Source of the DNA: Caldilineaceae bacterium
GTDB lineage: Bacteria; Chloroflexota; Anaerolineae; Caldilineales; Caldilineaceae
Reading direction: 5' to 3'
Length of the DNA stretch: 64,000 nt
NCBI GenBank assembly: GCA_022842065.1
Contig: JALHQH010000029.1
Location: forward strand, 1 to 64,000
Positions 34,099 through 45,178 of this stretch are shown one piece after another. The stretch's first letter is position 1. Each line of letters opens with the position of its first letter. The notes beneath the pieces were generated by a model. That model ran no database searches, was not told the DNA's origin, and saw nothing but the letters and a program-made list of their open reading frames with translations. Made by a program: the position numbers and the translations under genes.

Positions 34099-37000
34099 AT
34101 GCGACAACTCTTGCGCCACCGCGCCATCGGTGTGCTGCTGCTGGGTCTGTTACTAACGGTGTTGCTGCTCTATCGCGTTGCCCAGGCGGCCTGTGGCGGC
34201 GGCAACTTGAGTGATTTCTGTTCGAACGACTTTGGCTTGACCGGCAACCTTAGTGCCGTCGGCAGCACTACCAGCAGCACCTTGCCCGCGGTGGATAATA
34301 GCCAACTCCCGGCAGCCGGTGCCCTCTTCTACGCCGATTACAAAGCGATTGAAACCGAAGCGCGCGGCCTGCTCGAACGCAACATGAAATTTCGCCAGGA
34401 TATTTCCCCCTATCGGCAGAATAACAGTTTCAACAAGCTGGTGCGCCAATTTGATGTAAACAGCGGCTTTGCCGCCGTCTACGATGATCCCGACCAGAAC
34501 ATCCAACCAATGAGCTTGCAGCAGCGGATCGATCTGGCTGATGCTGATCTGCGCCAGGCGCGCGACCTCTATGCCTATCTGGCGGTTTATGCACCTGTCG
34601 CGCGCATGCGTGCGGATGACGGCACCGACTCGGTCCCTGGTGCCGACTACAAGGGTACACTCTGTGCCCAGGCCGAAAACCCCAACCCCCCCGACCCGGC
34701 CAAGAGTGGCCAAGTGCTGGAACCGATCATCGATTGGTGCGACTTCGCGGCGCGTCTGCGCCAGAGTGTGCGCGAAGCGGCCTATCTGCGCCTGATCTTT
34801 GGCCAGCAATTTATGGTTGATGCCCTGGGCTTGCATTTTAGTGCCGGTGCCCTGCTCGGTGGTGAAACCTTTGTGCGCCAGGAAGTGGCGAAGCTGGCGG
34901 CTGCCCAAAATCAATTTGCCCTCGCTGAGCAGGGGCTGCGCGAGGCGCTTGACCAAAGCCTCGGCAGTGGTTGCCTGGTCTCCGATTTTTATACGCAAGC
35001 CGAATGGGGCTTGCTCTCACGCGCCGCCCAGGAGCAGGAGGTGGCCCAGCACCATATCGCCACCCGCCTCAGCTATCTCGATATCAAGAGTGATAGTGAC
35101 ATTCCGCGTGCCCAGTCCGCTGCCCAGGATGCCTATCGCACGGCGGCGACCGCGGGCTATCTCAAAATGGTGAGCTTGGCCGGGACAGCGGCGATCGGCG
35201 CGTCGAGTGGCGGCTGCGCGGCGGCCGGCGACCGTCCCGATGGCGATCTGGTGGCCGAAATGGCGATCAATCTGCTCGATACACGCGAGAAGGCACGCGA
35301 AATGCTTGATGGGCGCAACATCTTCGGCCTTAATGTGCGTTTTACCCCGTCACGCCCCTATCGGACCGCCTTTGGCAGTACCGACAAAGGCTTGTGGGAA
35401 CAGGCCAAAGATGCCGCCGATCTGGCCTTACAAATTCAGCAGCAGACCGAAAATGCCGAGCGCATCTTTGATCTCAATCAACAGGATCTTGTGAATGCCG
35501 TCTTAGCCATCAACAACAAGGTGGACAACGAGATCCAGATCGAAGTAGGCTGTGATCTGCAAGGCTTTCTCAACGAACCCGACCCCGACGCGGCCTGGTA
35601 CGCCTGCATTGACGATATGATCAAACATACGCTGGAGTGTGATCCCACCGCTGACACCTTTGACGCTTGTATGGATCGCACCACCGATGGGCTACCACCC
35701 GATCCCAATGGCACCAACTGGCTGATCCTGGTCAGCGATATGCGCACGGCGCGCCAGGATTTGCGCGTCGCCTGGCTAGGCGTAGAAGCGGCGATCCAAA
35801 AGCGTGACAACATCTTTTCGCGCAAAGAGTTTGAAGAGAATCGTAACGAACAGGTAACCAATCAGATTATGTTTGGTGCACAAAGCCTTTCACTCCTCGA
35901 TGCCGCCCTTGAACTCGCAAATTGTTGTCAAGTCTCTAGCGCCGGGGAATTTACCTTTAATCTCTTGTCGCCACTTGCGGCGACGACCGCGGCGCTCCGC
36001 ACCTTAGCCGAAGCCACCAATGAAACAAAGGTGGAAAACATCAACTCTGCCAACGTCGTCAAGAACCTCCTGTTAGACCTTGCCGAAGCGCAGATCGAAG
36101 TCCAAAGCGCTGCACAACAATATCAAGCCACGTTAACGAATTTTAATGGTGTAGTTGGCCAGACCGGCCACGATGTCTTCGAGTCCAAGCGCCAACATGC
36201 CTACACGACCGCGCTGCCGGCCAATGATCCCAGCTATCGTATGGTGCGCGATTCGCGGCGATTGGAACTAGCCCAAGCGCTGGAAACCGCGGCGCGCCTG
36301 GCTTATCTGGCGGCCCGACGCGCTGAATATGAGTATACGGCGCGTCTCAGTGCCAACAACTTTCGCATCTCCGACATCTACAAGGCGCGCACGGCCAACG
36401 ACATTTTGATCTTCCTGCAAAATCTCGACGCCACGGTTGCCAATCTGCCCGGCGCGGTCAAAGACGCCGACAGCAACCAGCGCGATCTAACCCTCTCGGT
36501 GGCCCAACATGTTGTGGGATTGACCGATGCGTATCTCAAGGGGCAGGGCGTCACTGATGCCAATCTTCAGCCGGAACGTACCAAACGCTTCCGCCAATGG
36601 GTGGCGCAGCATACTAAGGTGGGGAGTGACGGCAAACCAACGTTGGTCTTTGATTTCACGACTTCGGCGGCCAGCAATGGCATCATTGGCCAGGTGGTGC
36701 AGCAGGGCTACGACTTCTTCTGGCTGCATAAAGTCGCCGGCATTGGGCAACCCAAACCGACGAGTAACGGCTTTGGCTTGAATCTGGTCACCGCGCAAGC
36801 GGGCAACTTGGGGTACCGCCAAGTACGTGTCAGCCAAACTGGTCAGGTCGGCTTGACCTCCTATGCCGGTTGTCTCTTGGATTACCGGCTGATTCCACCG
36901 GCGGCACTGCTGGGGCTCGAATTTCCCAGCAATCAGCCGACCGATGTGGTCGCGGGTGCCTTTAACGGTGATATCAATGGCAAGAATGGCAACAGTGCAC

Positions 37001-37209
37001 CCGGTTACAGCACGCCGGCTTTCTTGGGTCGTCCGTTGGCGGCGAACGGCTGGAATGTGCTCATCAACGCCGGTTCGCCCGATGGTATTTTGCCGGATCT
37101 CAACCTCCAGCAGTTGACCGACATTGAGTTGAAGATCAGTACGACCTATGGCACGCGGGCGTCCAACACCCCGCCCCAGCCCTCTCAATGTGTTCGGTTG
37201 GATTTCTAA
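34099..37209 (+). CDS. Very large exported protein of unknown family
   Basis: A 1036-residue protein with a signal peptide (hydrophobic run VLLLGLLLTVLLL, cleavage after AQA near residue 30). The mature part is mainly helical, Ala/Gln/Asp-rich, with several Cys pairs (CGGGNLSDFC, CDLQGF...CIDDMIKHTLEC). The last 180 residues are Gly/Asn-rich beta. I do not recognise a domain. AAAGGAGG precedes the ATG by 12 nt. Between two other exported proteins, so probably part of one surface or secreted assembly. Confidence 0.8.
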   Translation: MRQLLRHRAIGVLLLGLLLTVLLLYRVAQAACGGGNLSDFCSNDFGLTGNLSAVGSTTSSTLPAVDNSQLPAAGALFYADYKAIETEARGLLERNMKFRQDISPYRQNNSFNKLVRQFDVNSGFAAVYDDPDQNIQPMSLQQRIDLADADLRQARDLYAYLAVYAPVARMRADDGTDSVPGADYKGTLCAQAENPNPPDPAKSGQVLEPIIDWCDFAARLRQSVREAAYLRLIFGQQFMVDALGLHFSAGALLGGETFVRQEVAKLAAAQNQFALAEQGLREALDQSLGSGCLVSDFYTQAEWGLLSRAAQEQEVAQHHIATRLSYLDIKSDSDIPRAQSAAQDAYRTAATAGYLKMVSLAGTAAIGASSGGCAAAGDRPDGDLVAEMAINLLDTREKAREMLDGRNIFGLNVRFTPSRPYRTAFGSTDKGLWEQAKDAADLALQIQQQTENAERIFDLNQQDLVNAVLAINNKVDNEIQIEVGCDLQGFLNEPDPDAAWYACIDDMIKHTLECDPTADTFDACMDRTTDGLPPDPNGTNWLILVSDMRTARQDLRVAWLGVEAAIQKRDNIFSRKEFEENRNEQVTNQIMFGAQSLSLLDAALELANCCQVSSAGEFTFNLLSPLAATTAALRTLAEATNETKVENINSANVVKNLLLDLAEAQIEVQSAAQQYQATLTNFNGVVGQTGHDVFESKRQHAYTTALPANDPSYRMVRDSRRLELAQALETAARLAYLAARRAEYEYTARLSANNFRISDIYKARTANDILIFLQNLDATVANLPGAVKDADSNQRDLTLSVAQHVVGLTDAYLKGQGVTDANLQPERTKRFRQWVAQHTKVGSDGKPTLVFDFTTSAASNGIIGQVVQQGYDFFWLHKVAGIGQPKPTSNGFGLNLVTAQAGNLGYRQVRVSQTGQVGLTSYAGCLLDYRLIPPAALLGLEFPSNQPTDVVAGAFNGDINGKNGNSAPGYSTPAFLGRPLAANGWNVLINAGSPDGILPDLNLQQLTDIELKISTTYGTRASNTPPQPSQCVRLDF

Positions 37210-37210
37210 C

Positions 37211-37266
37211 GCGTTACGAATGACGCGTTACGAATGACGCGCTGCGTAACCCGTCATTCGTAACGC
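37211..37266. repeat. Tandem plus inverted GCGTTACGAATGAC repeat
   Basis: GCGTTACGAATGAC occurs twice in tandem (37211-37238) and once inverted (37253-37266). It begins right after the stop codon (37207-37209) of the large exported protein and could fold into a hairpin that limits read-through to the next gene. Confidence 0.75.
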
Positions 37267-37290
37267 GTCATCCAAGTATAGGAGATTGTT

Positions 37291-38265
37291 ATGCAGAAGC
37301 GATGGTTGATGACCACCCTGAGTATCCTACTGGTGAGTGGGCTTGTGGTGGTGGTGATGACACTTTTTAAGTGGGCCGAGTTCGTGCCGCCGGTCCAGAC
37401 GTTAGCTGTCCACGCCGCGCCTGTACTAGCGCCCCTGGCGCAAGGCAACGGGGCGCAGGTGGCCGGTGACTACAGCGGGGTGGTGCAACTCCAAGTCGTG
37501 GTCGCCGGCCGCTACAGCGATACCCTCAATACGCAACCCGGTCCTGATGCACCCGATCTGGGTGACGTTGATCTGGCGCTTCAGCTTACCCAAAATGGTG
37601 CGGCGCTGAGTGGCTATGTCACGCTTGACAAGACCCTCATCTTCACCGTCGAACATACGATCCAAGCGGGTGGGGTAACGGTCAAGACGGGGCCTAATTT
37701 CAGCGGCAGCTTTGATGGGAGCACCTTTACCCTCATTTCTGAGCGTGTCGACGCCACGCTGCGTGGGGCGACCGTCCAGCGGCAGTTCCGGCTGACTGGT
37801 GCCATTGCCCAAGCTGACGGCAGTAAATTAAGTGGGGAGTACCGCGAAACAGTGTGGGAGGGCGCGCGCCAGCCGGTGACAGTGGTTGGCACCTTTACCC
37901 TGCAACGTCCGCTTTTTGCAACGGCGTCCCCAGATACATCCAACAAAGTACCTGAACTTGGTGTGGACACGGCAACCACGGTTGCTGGCGCAGCGGTAAC
38001 GGTTGCTGTCCTGAGCAACGATACCGATGCGAATGGTGATGTGCTGACGATTACCGCGGTTAGCAAACCACAATTTGGTACCGCGACGACGGACGGTCAG
38101 CAAGTGACCTACACGCCGAATCCCACCTTTGGTGGTGAAGATCACTTTACCTACTTTGTCAGCGATGGCAAGGGTGGTACGTCGGCAGGGGTCGTTACGA
38201 TTACCGTAACCGGCGGCGTGCCGAGCAATGGCAGCAAACTTCACCTGCCCTTGATTCAGCGTTAA
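37291..38265 (+). CDS. Exported protein with C-terminal cadherin/Ig-like tandem domain
   Basis: A 324-residue protein with an N-terminal signal-anchor. The middle region is a beta-rich unknown domain. The C-terminus is a Cadherin_5/VCBS-like domain (VLSNDTDANGDVLTITAVSK ... GGEDHFTYFVSDGKGG) common in bacterial surface proteins and calcium-binding. ATAGGAG precedes the ATG. Third and last gene of the exported set, followed by a terminator hairpin. Confidence 0.82.
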   Translation: MQKRWLMTTLSILLVSGLVVVVMTLFKWAEFVPPVQTLAVHAAPVLAPLAQGNGAQVAGDYSGVVQLQVVVAGRYSDTLNTQPGPDAPDLGDVDLALQLTQNGAALSGYVTLDKTLIFTVEHTIQAGGVTVKTGPNFSGSFDGSTFTLISERVDATLRGATVQRQFRLTGAIAQADGSKLSGEYRETVWEGARQPVTVVGTFTLQRPLFATASPDTSNKVPELGVDTATTVAGAAVTVAVLSNDTDANGDVLTITAVSKPQFGTATTDGQQVTYTPNPTFGGEDHFTYFVSDGKGGTSAGVVTITVTGGVPSNGSKLHLPLIQR

Positions 38266-38293
38266 TCACCGGCAACTAACGCTATATTGCCCT

Positions 38294-38335
38294 CCGCAAA
38301 ACGGGCTGGTGGTCAACCACCAGCCCGTTTTGCGG
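38294..38335 (+). terminator. Terminator hairpin after the exported-protein locus
   Basis: A perfect 20-bp hairpin (CCGCAAAACGGGCTGGTGGT and its complement) with a minimal loop; the inner GC stem is followed by TTTT. It lies 29 nt after the last exported gene. Confidence 0.7.
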
Positions 38336-38571
38336 GCGTCCGCTACCCGCTGCGCCGCGCGTGTTTCGTGTGCGTAAGTCCGATGTTACTTACACCTCGT
38401 GTCGTCCCCGCATCTACCCCTTTCACCAAACCTAGTCACCTGGTCAGGCCAATGGCTCTTCCGTTGGCGGTTACTTTCGCGCCTGCTTCGTGATAAAAGT
38501 ACTTCTAGACAAAATATTGTTGCCTGCCGCCAGATCAGTTGACAACGAGCAGATGGAGCATTGCGATCACC

Positions 38572-39627
38572 ATGCACGAGACAATGACGCCCAAGGAACG
38601 CTGGTTGGCGGTTTTTAAACGGGAAACGCCCGACCGCTTACCGATGGATTACTGGGGGACAGCCGAGGCAACGCGCAAGGTGCGCCAGCACCTGGGCTGC
38701 GCGACCCAGTGGCAACTCTTTGAACAGTTGCACATTGACCGCGTCGTTACCGTGCGCCCCACCTATGTCGGCCCCAAGCCCAAGCGCAACTACGATATGT
38801 ATGGCATGCGCTACCAGTGGATCGGGCATACCGGCGGGCGTTATCGCGAATGTGTCGCCCATCCCCTCGCCCAATACAATACGGTAGAAGAGATCGCACG
38901 CAACTACACCTGGCCCACGGTCGATTGGTTTGACTACAGCGAGGTGCGCAAGCAGATCAAAGGCAAAGAACAATACCCAATCCAAGCCGGCGGCTCGGAA
39001 CCCTTTCTCCTCTACAAGAATCTACGCGGCATGGAACAGGCTTATATGGACCTGGCGCTTAACCCGGAAATGGTCCACTACTGTCTTGATAAACTCTTTG
39101 ACTTCTGTTACCAAAATACCGAATGCCTTTACGCCCAGTTGCCAGGCCAAGTCACCCTTTCCTATGTGGCTGAGGATATGGGCGGCCAGGATCGGCTGCT
39201 CTTCTCGCCCAAGATGATTCGGACTTTCCTGTTGCCGCGCATGAAACGCATGGTTGATCTCGCCCACAGCGCCGGCGTCTATGCCTTTCACCACAATGAC
39301 GGTGCGATTCGTGATGTCCTGCCTGATCTGATCAGGATTGGCATTGATCTGCTCAACCCGATCCAGTGGCGCTGTAAAGGCATGGGCCGCGCCGAACTCA
39401 AACGGGACTTTGGTGACCAGCTGATCTTCCACGGCGGTATGGACAACCAGCAGACCTTGCCTTTTGGCACGGTCGCCGATGTCGAGCGCGAAGTGCTCGA
39501 AAATATCGAACTGCTGGGCAAGGGCGGCGGTTATATTCTTGCCCCTTGTCACAACATTCAGGTGGTCAGCCCGGCGGAAAATATCGTCGCAATGTATAGG
39601 ACAGGCTATCAACATGGCTGGAATTGA
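38572..39627 (+). CDS. UroD-family methyltransferase, paralog 2
   Basis: A 351-residue TIM-barrel protein (TPKERWLAVFKRETPDRLPM). Catalytic-region motifs are FHHNDGAIRD and APCHNIQVVSP, with His and Cys in positions that bind zinc in MtaA/CmuA-like methyltransferases. In the family such proteins move methyl groups to or from corrinoids. The next UroD gene starts 14 nt before this one ends, so they are cotranslated. ATG 38572 chosen; 38584 is also possible. Confidence 0.83.
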   Translation: MHETMTPKERWLAVFKRETPDRLPMDYWGTAEATRKVRQHLGCATQWQLFEQLHIDRVVTVRPTYVGPKPKRNYDMYGMRYQWIGHTGGRYRECVAHPLAQYNTVEEIARNYTWPTVDWFDYSEVRKQIKGKEQYPIQAGGSEPFLLYKNLRGMEQAYMDLALNPEMVHYCLDKLFDFCYQNTECLYAQLPGQVTLSYVAEDMGGQDRLLFSPKMIRTFLLPRMKRMVDLAHSAGVYAFHHNDGAIRDVLPDLIRIGIDLLNPIQWRCKGMGRAELKRDFGDQLIFHGGMDNQQTLPFGTVADVEREVLENIELLGKGGGYILAPCHNIQVVSPAENIVAMYRTGYQHGWN

Positions 39628-40621
39628 GTACACCCCCAAAGAACGCGCAATCTGGGCGCTAGAACGTAAACCACCGCTGCCTGGGCTGATCCCGACCTTT
39701 GAGTTGGAATTCCAATTGGGGCCGGAACTGCTGGGTAAGGATTTTTACCGCGGGGCCGCCGTCTGGGATGGTGCCACTGGCCTTGAACGCGAACGCATGA
39801 TCCGCCACAACGCCGACCTCTACATCGAAGTCGCCGAGCGCCTTGACCATGCGATCATCATGATCGTCGGTCCCCACGACGCCCCGAGCATTGCCGCCAC
39901 CGCCAACTACATCCGCGCTCGCGTTGGTGACCGCTATCTGCTCATCTGCCACGGTGACGGTACCTTTGCGATTCCCGATGGCAACGAGATGATGGAGATG
40001 GCGGTTGCCTTTTTTGAGCGGGCCGCTGAGATGCATGAGCTGGCCAAAACGCGGGTCCAACAGGCGTTAGAACGGGGCCACTATCTGCGCGCCGAATGTG
40101 GCTTGGACGGCTTTGCCCTTTGTGCTGATTACTGTTTTAACAGTGGCCCTTTCCTCTCGCCGCGCATGTTTCGCCAATTTATCACCCCCTATCTTACCGA
40201 ATTGGTCGCTGGGTATAAGGCAATGGGCTACTACGTGATCAAACACACGGATGGCAACCTGATGCCGATCCTTGATCAACTGCTGGCCGCGCAACCGCAC
40301 GGGCTCCATTCGATTGATTGCCAGGCCAAAAACATGGATCTGGCCGTGATCAAGGCCCAGGCTGGTGACAAAGTTTGCCTGCTTGGCGGTGTGCAGTGCA
40401 GCTTGTTGCAGACCGGCAGCGAAGAGCAGGTGATCGAACAGTGCAAATATGTGTTGCGTCACGGCATGCCCGGTGGTGGTTATATCTATGGCACCACCAA
40501 TGTCGCCTTTGCCGGGTTACCGCTGGAACGTTATCTGCTCATGTTGGAGATGCGCAAGCGTTATGGCTGGTACGACGAAGCCGGTAATCCATGTCCGGCG
40601 TTGTATGTGGCTGAAGCGTAA
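39614..40621 (+). CDS. UroD-family methyltransferase, paralog 3
   Basis: A 335-residue UroD-like protein (YTPKERAIWALERKPPLPGL). It has the IKHTDGNLMPILD motif (HTDG in the position of the metal/substrate His) and DCQAKNMDLAVIK. Overlapping the previous gene by 14 nt suggests the two act as partners, possibly as a heteromeric methyltransferase. Clear relation to paralogs 1, 2 and 4 but divergent. Confidence 0.83.
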   Translation: MAGIEYTPKERAIWALERKPPLPGLIPTFELEFQLGPELLGKDFYRGAAVWDGATGLERERMIRHNADLYIEVAERLDHAIIMIVGPHDAPSIAATANYIRARVGDRYLLICHGDGTFAIPDGNEMMEMAVAFFERAAEMHELAKTRVQQALERGHYLRAECGLDGFALCADYCFNSGPFLSPRMFRQFITPYLTELVAGYKAMGYYVIKHTDGNLMPILDQLLAAQPHGLHSIDCQAKNMDLAVIKAQAGDKVCLLGGVQCSLLQTGSEEQVIEQCKYVLRHGMPGGGYIYGTTNVAFAGLPLERYLLMLEMRKRYGWYDEAGNPCPALYVAEA

Positions 40622-40644
40622 GGATCTTTGTCGTCATTTCGACC

Positions 40645-40712
40645 CCACCCTACCCCTCCCCTGCTAAGGGAGGGAACAGTTCCTCCCCTTACCAGGGGGA
40701 GGTTCGGAGGGG
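40645..40712. repeat. CCCTCCCC-type inverted repeat
   Basis: Arms such as CTCCCCTGCTAAGGGAGGG and CCTCCCCTTACCAGGGGGAGG. The same repeat class is present at 49748-49884. Intergenic, between paralog 3 and the Ddn-like gene. Confidence 0.65.
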
Positions 40713-40742
40713 GTGAATGGTTACGAATTTTTCAGGTGTACT

Positions 40743-41318
40743 ATGACTGCAATGGAAATCCGCCTACGTCAAGGCTTTAAATATTTTAATCGCTTTATGC
40801 TTTTACTCTGGCGCTTGGGTTTTGGCGCGGCGGTTAATGGCTGGCCCGCGGTGGGGGGACGCATTATGGTGTTGACCCATACTGGCCGCAAAAGTGGTCT
40901 GCGCCGCCGCACACCGGTGAATTACGCCGAGATCAACGGCGATCTTTACTGTACCGCCGGCTTTGGGCAGATCTCCGATTGGTATCGCAATTTGTTGGCC
41001 AATCCCACGGTTGCGGTTTGGTTACCCACAGGTTGGTGGCTCAGCGTGGCCGAAGATGTCACTACGCACAGTAATTGTTTACCCATCTTGCGCCAAGTTT
41101 TGATTAACAGCGGCTTTGCTGCCTATTTAGCAGGTGTTAACCCTTTAATGATGAGTGATGAGAAATTGCGTGTAGTCACAGGAGGGTATCGCCTGATCCG
41201 TATTCGCAGGACCGCTGCCTGTACTGGCACCGATGGCCCTGGTGATCTCGCCTGGATCTGGCCGTGGACGACCCTCTTCCTGCTGCTCTTGCTGTTATTG
41301 CCTAAGAAACGAGCTTAA
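40743..41318 (+). CDS. Deazaflavin (F420)-dependent nitroreductase-family protein with C-terminal anchor
   Basis: A 191-residue protein of the Ddn/DUF385 split-barrel family (VLTHTGRKSGLRRRTPVNY, then FGQISDWYRNLLANPTVAVWL). Family members use F420H2 or related flavins. The last 25 residues form a membrane helix (TTLFLLLLLLLP), unusual for the family, which suggests membrane attachment. ATG 40743 is used; an in-frame GTG at 40713 lies in the repeat. It is embedded in the UroD cluster, with the next gene starting 3 nt after its stop. Confidence 0.82.
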   Translation: MTAMEIRLRQGFKYFNRFMLLLWRLGFGAAVNGWPAVGGRIMVLTHTGRKSGLRRRTPVNYAEINGDLYCTAGFGQISDWYRNLLANPTVAVWLPTGWWLSVAEDVTTHSNCLPILRQVLINSGFAAYLAGVNPLMMSDEKLRVVTGGYRLIRIRRTAACTGTDGPGDLAWIWPWTTLFLLLLLLLPKKRA

Positions 41319-41321
41319 GTG

Positions 41322-42521
41322 ATGAATCACCACGAGCGCATTCTGGCGACGATCCGCGGCGAACCAACTGACCAAATCCCCTGGGCACCGCGCATGGATC
41401 TTTGGTATATTGCCCAACGGGCACGTGGCACCTTGCCCGTCGCCTGGGCCAATCTCAACATGGTGCAGATGGCCGAAAAGCTCGACGTGGCCTGCCATGC
41501 GATTGGGGCCGATTTTTCCATGCCCGGCGGGCGCGATAACAGTCTGCGCGGCCTGGGGATCGATAACCACCAGGATTACCCTTATCGCGTCGAACTGCGT
41601 GGGCTGCCACTTGAATCAAGTGATGACGGTGAAAATCTGCGCACCCGCATCCAGACCCCTGCGGGTGAAATTTTCTTGCATCTCTATCGCTCGCAAGAGA
41701 TGGCCGGCAACGGTATCTCCCTGCCCTTTGTCAAATCCTATGCGATTCACTCGGTCGCCGATTTTGAGGCAGTCGCCCAGATCTTTGAACACCTGGTCGT
41801 GATCCCAACCCCCGAGGCTTATCAAACCTTTCACACCCGCATTGGTGACCGGGGTGTCGCCGTCGCGCGGGGACCGGTTGCCGCTTCGCCGATGCATCTC
41901 ATTTTGCATGAACTGGTGGCGATGGATCTGTTCTTCTATCTCTACCACGATGAACCAGCGGCCATGCACCGCCTGACCGCACGCATGGAACCCTATTTTG
42001 ACGCCTGTCTGGATGCGTTGGCCGCGTCTGCTGCCGAGGTCGTCTTCTGGGGCGCTAACTATGATCAGGATTTGACCTGGCCGCCCTTCTTTCAAAAAGA
42101 GATTGCGCCCTGGCTCAAAAAAGCGAGTGATCGCCTGCATGCCGCGGGCAAACTGCTGCTGACCCACACCGACGGCGAAAACAAAAAGCTGCTGCCCCTC
42201 TTCCCCGCCTGCGGCTTTGATGTGGCCGAATCCTTCTGCCCGGCTCCCATGACCAAAACCACATTGGCCGAGATGTTAGCCGGGTTGCGCCCCAACGTGA
42301 CGGTTTTTGGCGGCATCCCCTCCGTCGCGCTGCTTGACAACGCCATGAGCGACCAAGTTTTCGACCACTACCTGGACGATCTCTTTACCGCCATCGGTGC
42401 GGGCGATCATCTCATCCTGGGCGTCTCCGACAATGTCCCGCCAGATGCCAATCTTGACCGGCTGGAAATCATCAAACAACGTATCCGCGCCTTTGGCCCT
42501 ATCCACCCGCCCCTGCCATAG
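41322..42521 (+). CDS. UroD-family methyltransferase, paralog 4
   Basis: A 399-residue UroD-like protein (MNHHERILATIRGEPTDQIP). It has LLTHTDGENKKLL and VAESFCPAPMTKTTLAEM (His and Cys of the presumed zinc site), and FGGIPSVALL. The N-terminal half is longer than in paralogs 2 and 3. It starts immediately after the Ddn-like gene. Probably acts on a methylated substrate with a corrinoid partner such as that encoded at 26789. Confidence 0.84.
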   Translation: MNHHERILATIRGEPTDQIPWAPRMDLWYIAQRARGTLPVAWANLNMVQMAEKLDVACHAIGADFSMPGGRDNSLRGLGIDNHQDYPYRVELRGLPLESSDDGENLRTRIQTPAGEIFLHLYRSQEMAGNGISLPFVKSYAIHSVADFEAVAQIFEHLVVIPTPEAYQTFHTRIGDRGVAVARGPVAASPMHLILHELVAMDLFFYLYHDEPAAMHRLTARMEPYFDACLDALAASAAEVVFWGANYDQDLTWPPFFQKEIAPWLKKASDRLHAAGKLLLTHTDGENKKLLPLFPACGFDVAESFCPAPMTKTTLAEMLAGLRPNVTVFGGIPSVALLDNAMSDQVFDHYLDDLFTAIGAGDHLILGVSDNVPPDANLDRLEIIKQRIRAFGPIHPPLP

Positions 42522-42578
42522 GCTCCATCGTCCACTCACCTTGTCACCTTGTCATCTTGTCAATCCCGGAGGAAACCG

Positions 42579-43343
42579 ATGCGCCTGAAGTGCCTGAGCT
42601 GTGAAGCGTTGACCCGTATGGTCTACCAATGTGCCGCTGAATCACCCCATCTGGTCGATGTGGAGCTGGTGCGCATTGGGCTGCACAACGAACCAGTCAA
42701 CCTGCGCGTCTTGCTCCAGCAAAAGATCGATGCGCTCAGCCCCAAAGACTTTGACGCGGTGGTGCTGGCCTATGGTCTCTGTGGCCAGGCCACCTTTGGC
42801 CTGGTGGCGGGCGAAATCCCCATTGTGTTGCCGCGTGCCCATGATTGTATCACGCTCTTTTTGGGCAGCCGGGCGCGTTATCAGGCACAGTTTGAAGGCA
42901 ACCCTGGCACCTATTGGTATTCGCTCGACTATATCGAACGAAAAGAGGCTTCCGGCACCTTTGTCACCCTGGGGGCCAGTGTCGATAGCACCGACATGCA
43001 GTCGAAATATGAGGAGTATGTCGCCAAATATGGCCAGGACAATGCCGACTATCTCATGGAGGTAATGGGGGCCTGGCAGAGTCATTACAACCGCGCTGTC
43101 TATATCGATCTGGCAATCGGCGATGGGACGCAGCTCGAAAGCCAGACCAAACAAGAGGCGACCAAGCGCGGCTGGACCTATGAGCGGTTGACTGGCGATC
43201 TCACTTTGATTCGCCGCCTGCTCAATGGCGAGTGGGATCAAGATTTTCTGGTGATTCAGCCTGGTCAACAGGTCGCGATGTCCTATGACGAGGATGTTGT
43301 CACTTGCCGCTCCCACCAACCGGCACCGCAACCGGCACAGTAG
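42579..43343 (+). CDS. DUF1638 protein
   Basis: A 254-residue protein with the DUF1638 signatures LAYGLCGQATFGL and LPRAHDCITLFLGS, and Cys pair CLSCEAL near the N-terminus. DUF1638 proteins often sit with UroD-type methyltransferases and corrinoid proteins; function unknown, possibly metal or corrinoid handling. Start 42579 has a strong GGAGG 7 nt upstream. Last gene of the methyltransferase cluster. Confidence 0.87.
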   Translation: MRLKCLSCEALTRMVYQCAAESPHLVDVELVRIGLHNEPVNLRVLLQQKIDALSPKDFDAVVLAYGLCGQATFGLVAGEIPIVLPRAHDCITLFLGSRARYQAQFEGNPGTYWYSLDYIERKEASGTFVTLGASVDSTDMQSKYEEYVAKYGQDNADYLMEVMGAWQSHYNRAVYIDLAIGDGTQLESQTKQEATKRGWTYERLTGDLTLIRRLLNGEWDQDFLVIQPGQQVAMSYDEDVVTCRSHQPAPQPAQ

Positions 43344-43412
43344 TTTAAAGAGTACGGCAACGAGCAATTGCTTGGGCCGCTGATGCTAAACCCTGGTTTA
43401 GCGTATTTGTGA

Positions 43413-45086
<1,674 letters not shown>

Positions 45087-45098
45087 AGTGAGCTCTGT

Positions 45099-45151
45099 TT
45101 GAAAACAGTGGTTACGTTCACTACCAGTGAACGTAACCACTGTTTTCAAAT
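45099..45151. terminator. Perfect 25-bp hairpin after malic enzyme
   Basis: Arms 45099-45123 and 45127-45151 are perfectly complementary around a 3-nt loop, with TGTTTT at the distal side. Works in principle as a terminator in both directions. Confidence 0.72.
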
Positions 45152-45178
45152 CAACTGCACTCTAGAAGGAGCTTTTTT

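Noticed and set aside
34153..34998. Minus-strand frame of 281 residues.
   Set aside because: Antisense to the signal-peptide-bearing 1036-residue gene; composition is typical of a shadow frame.
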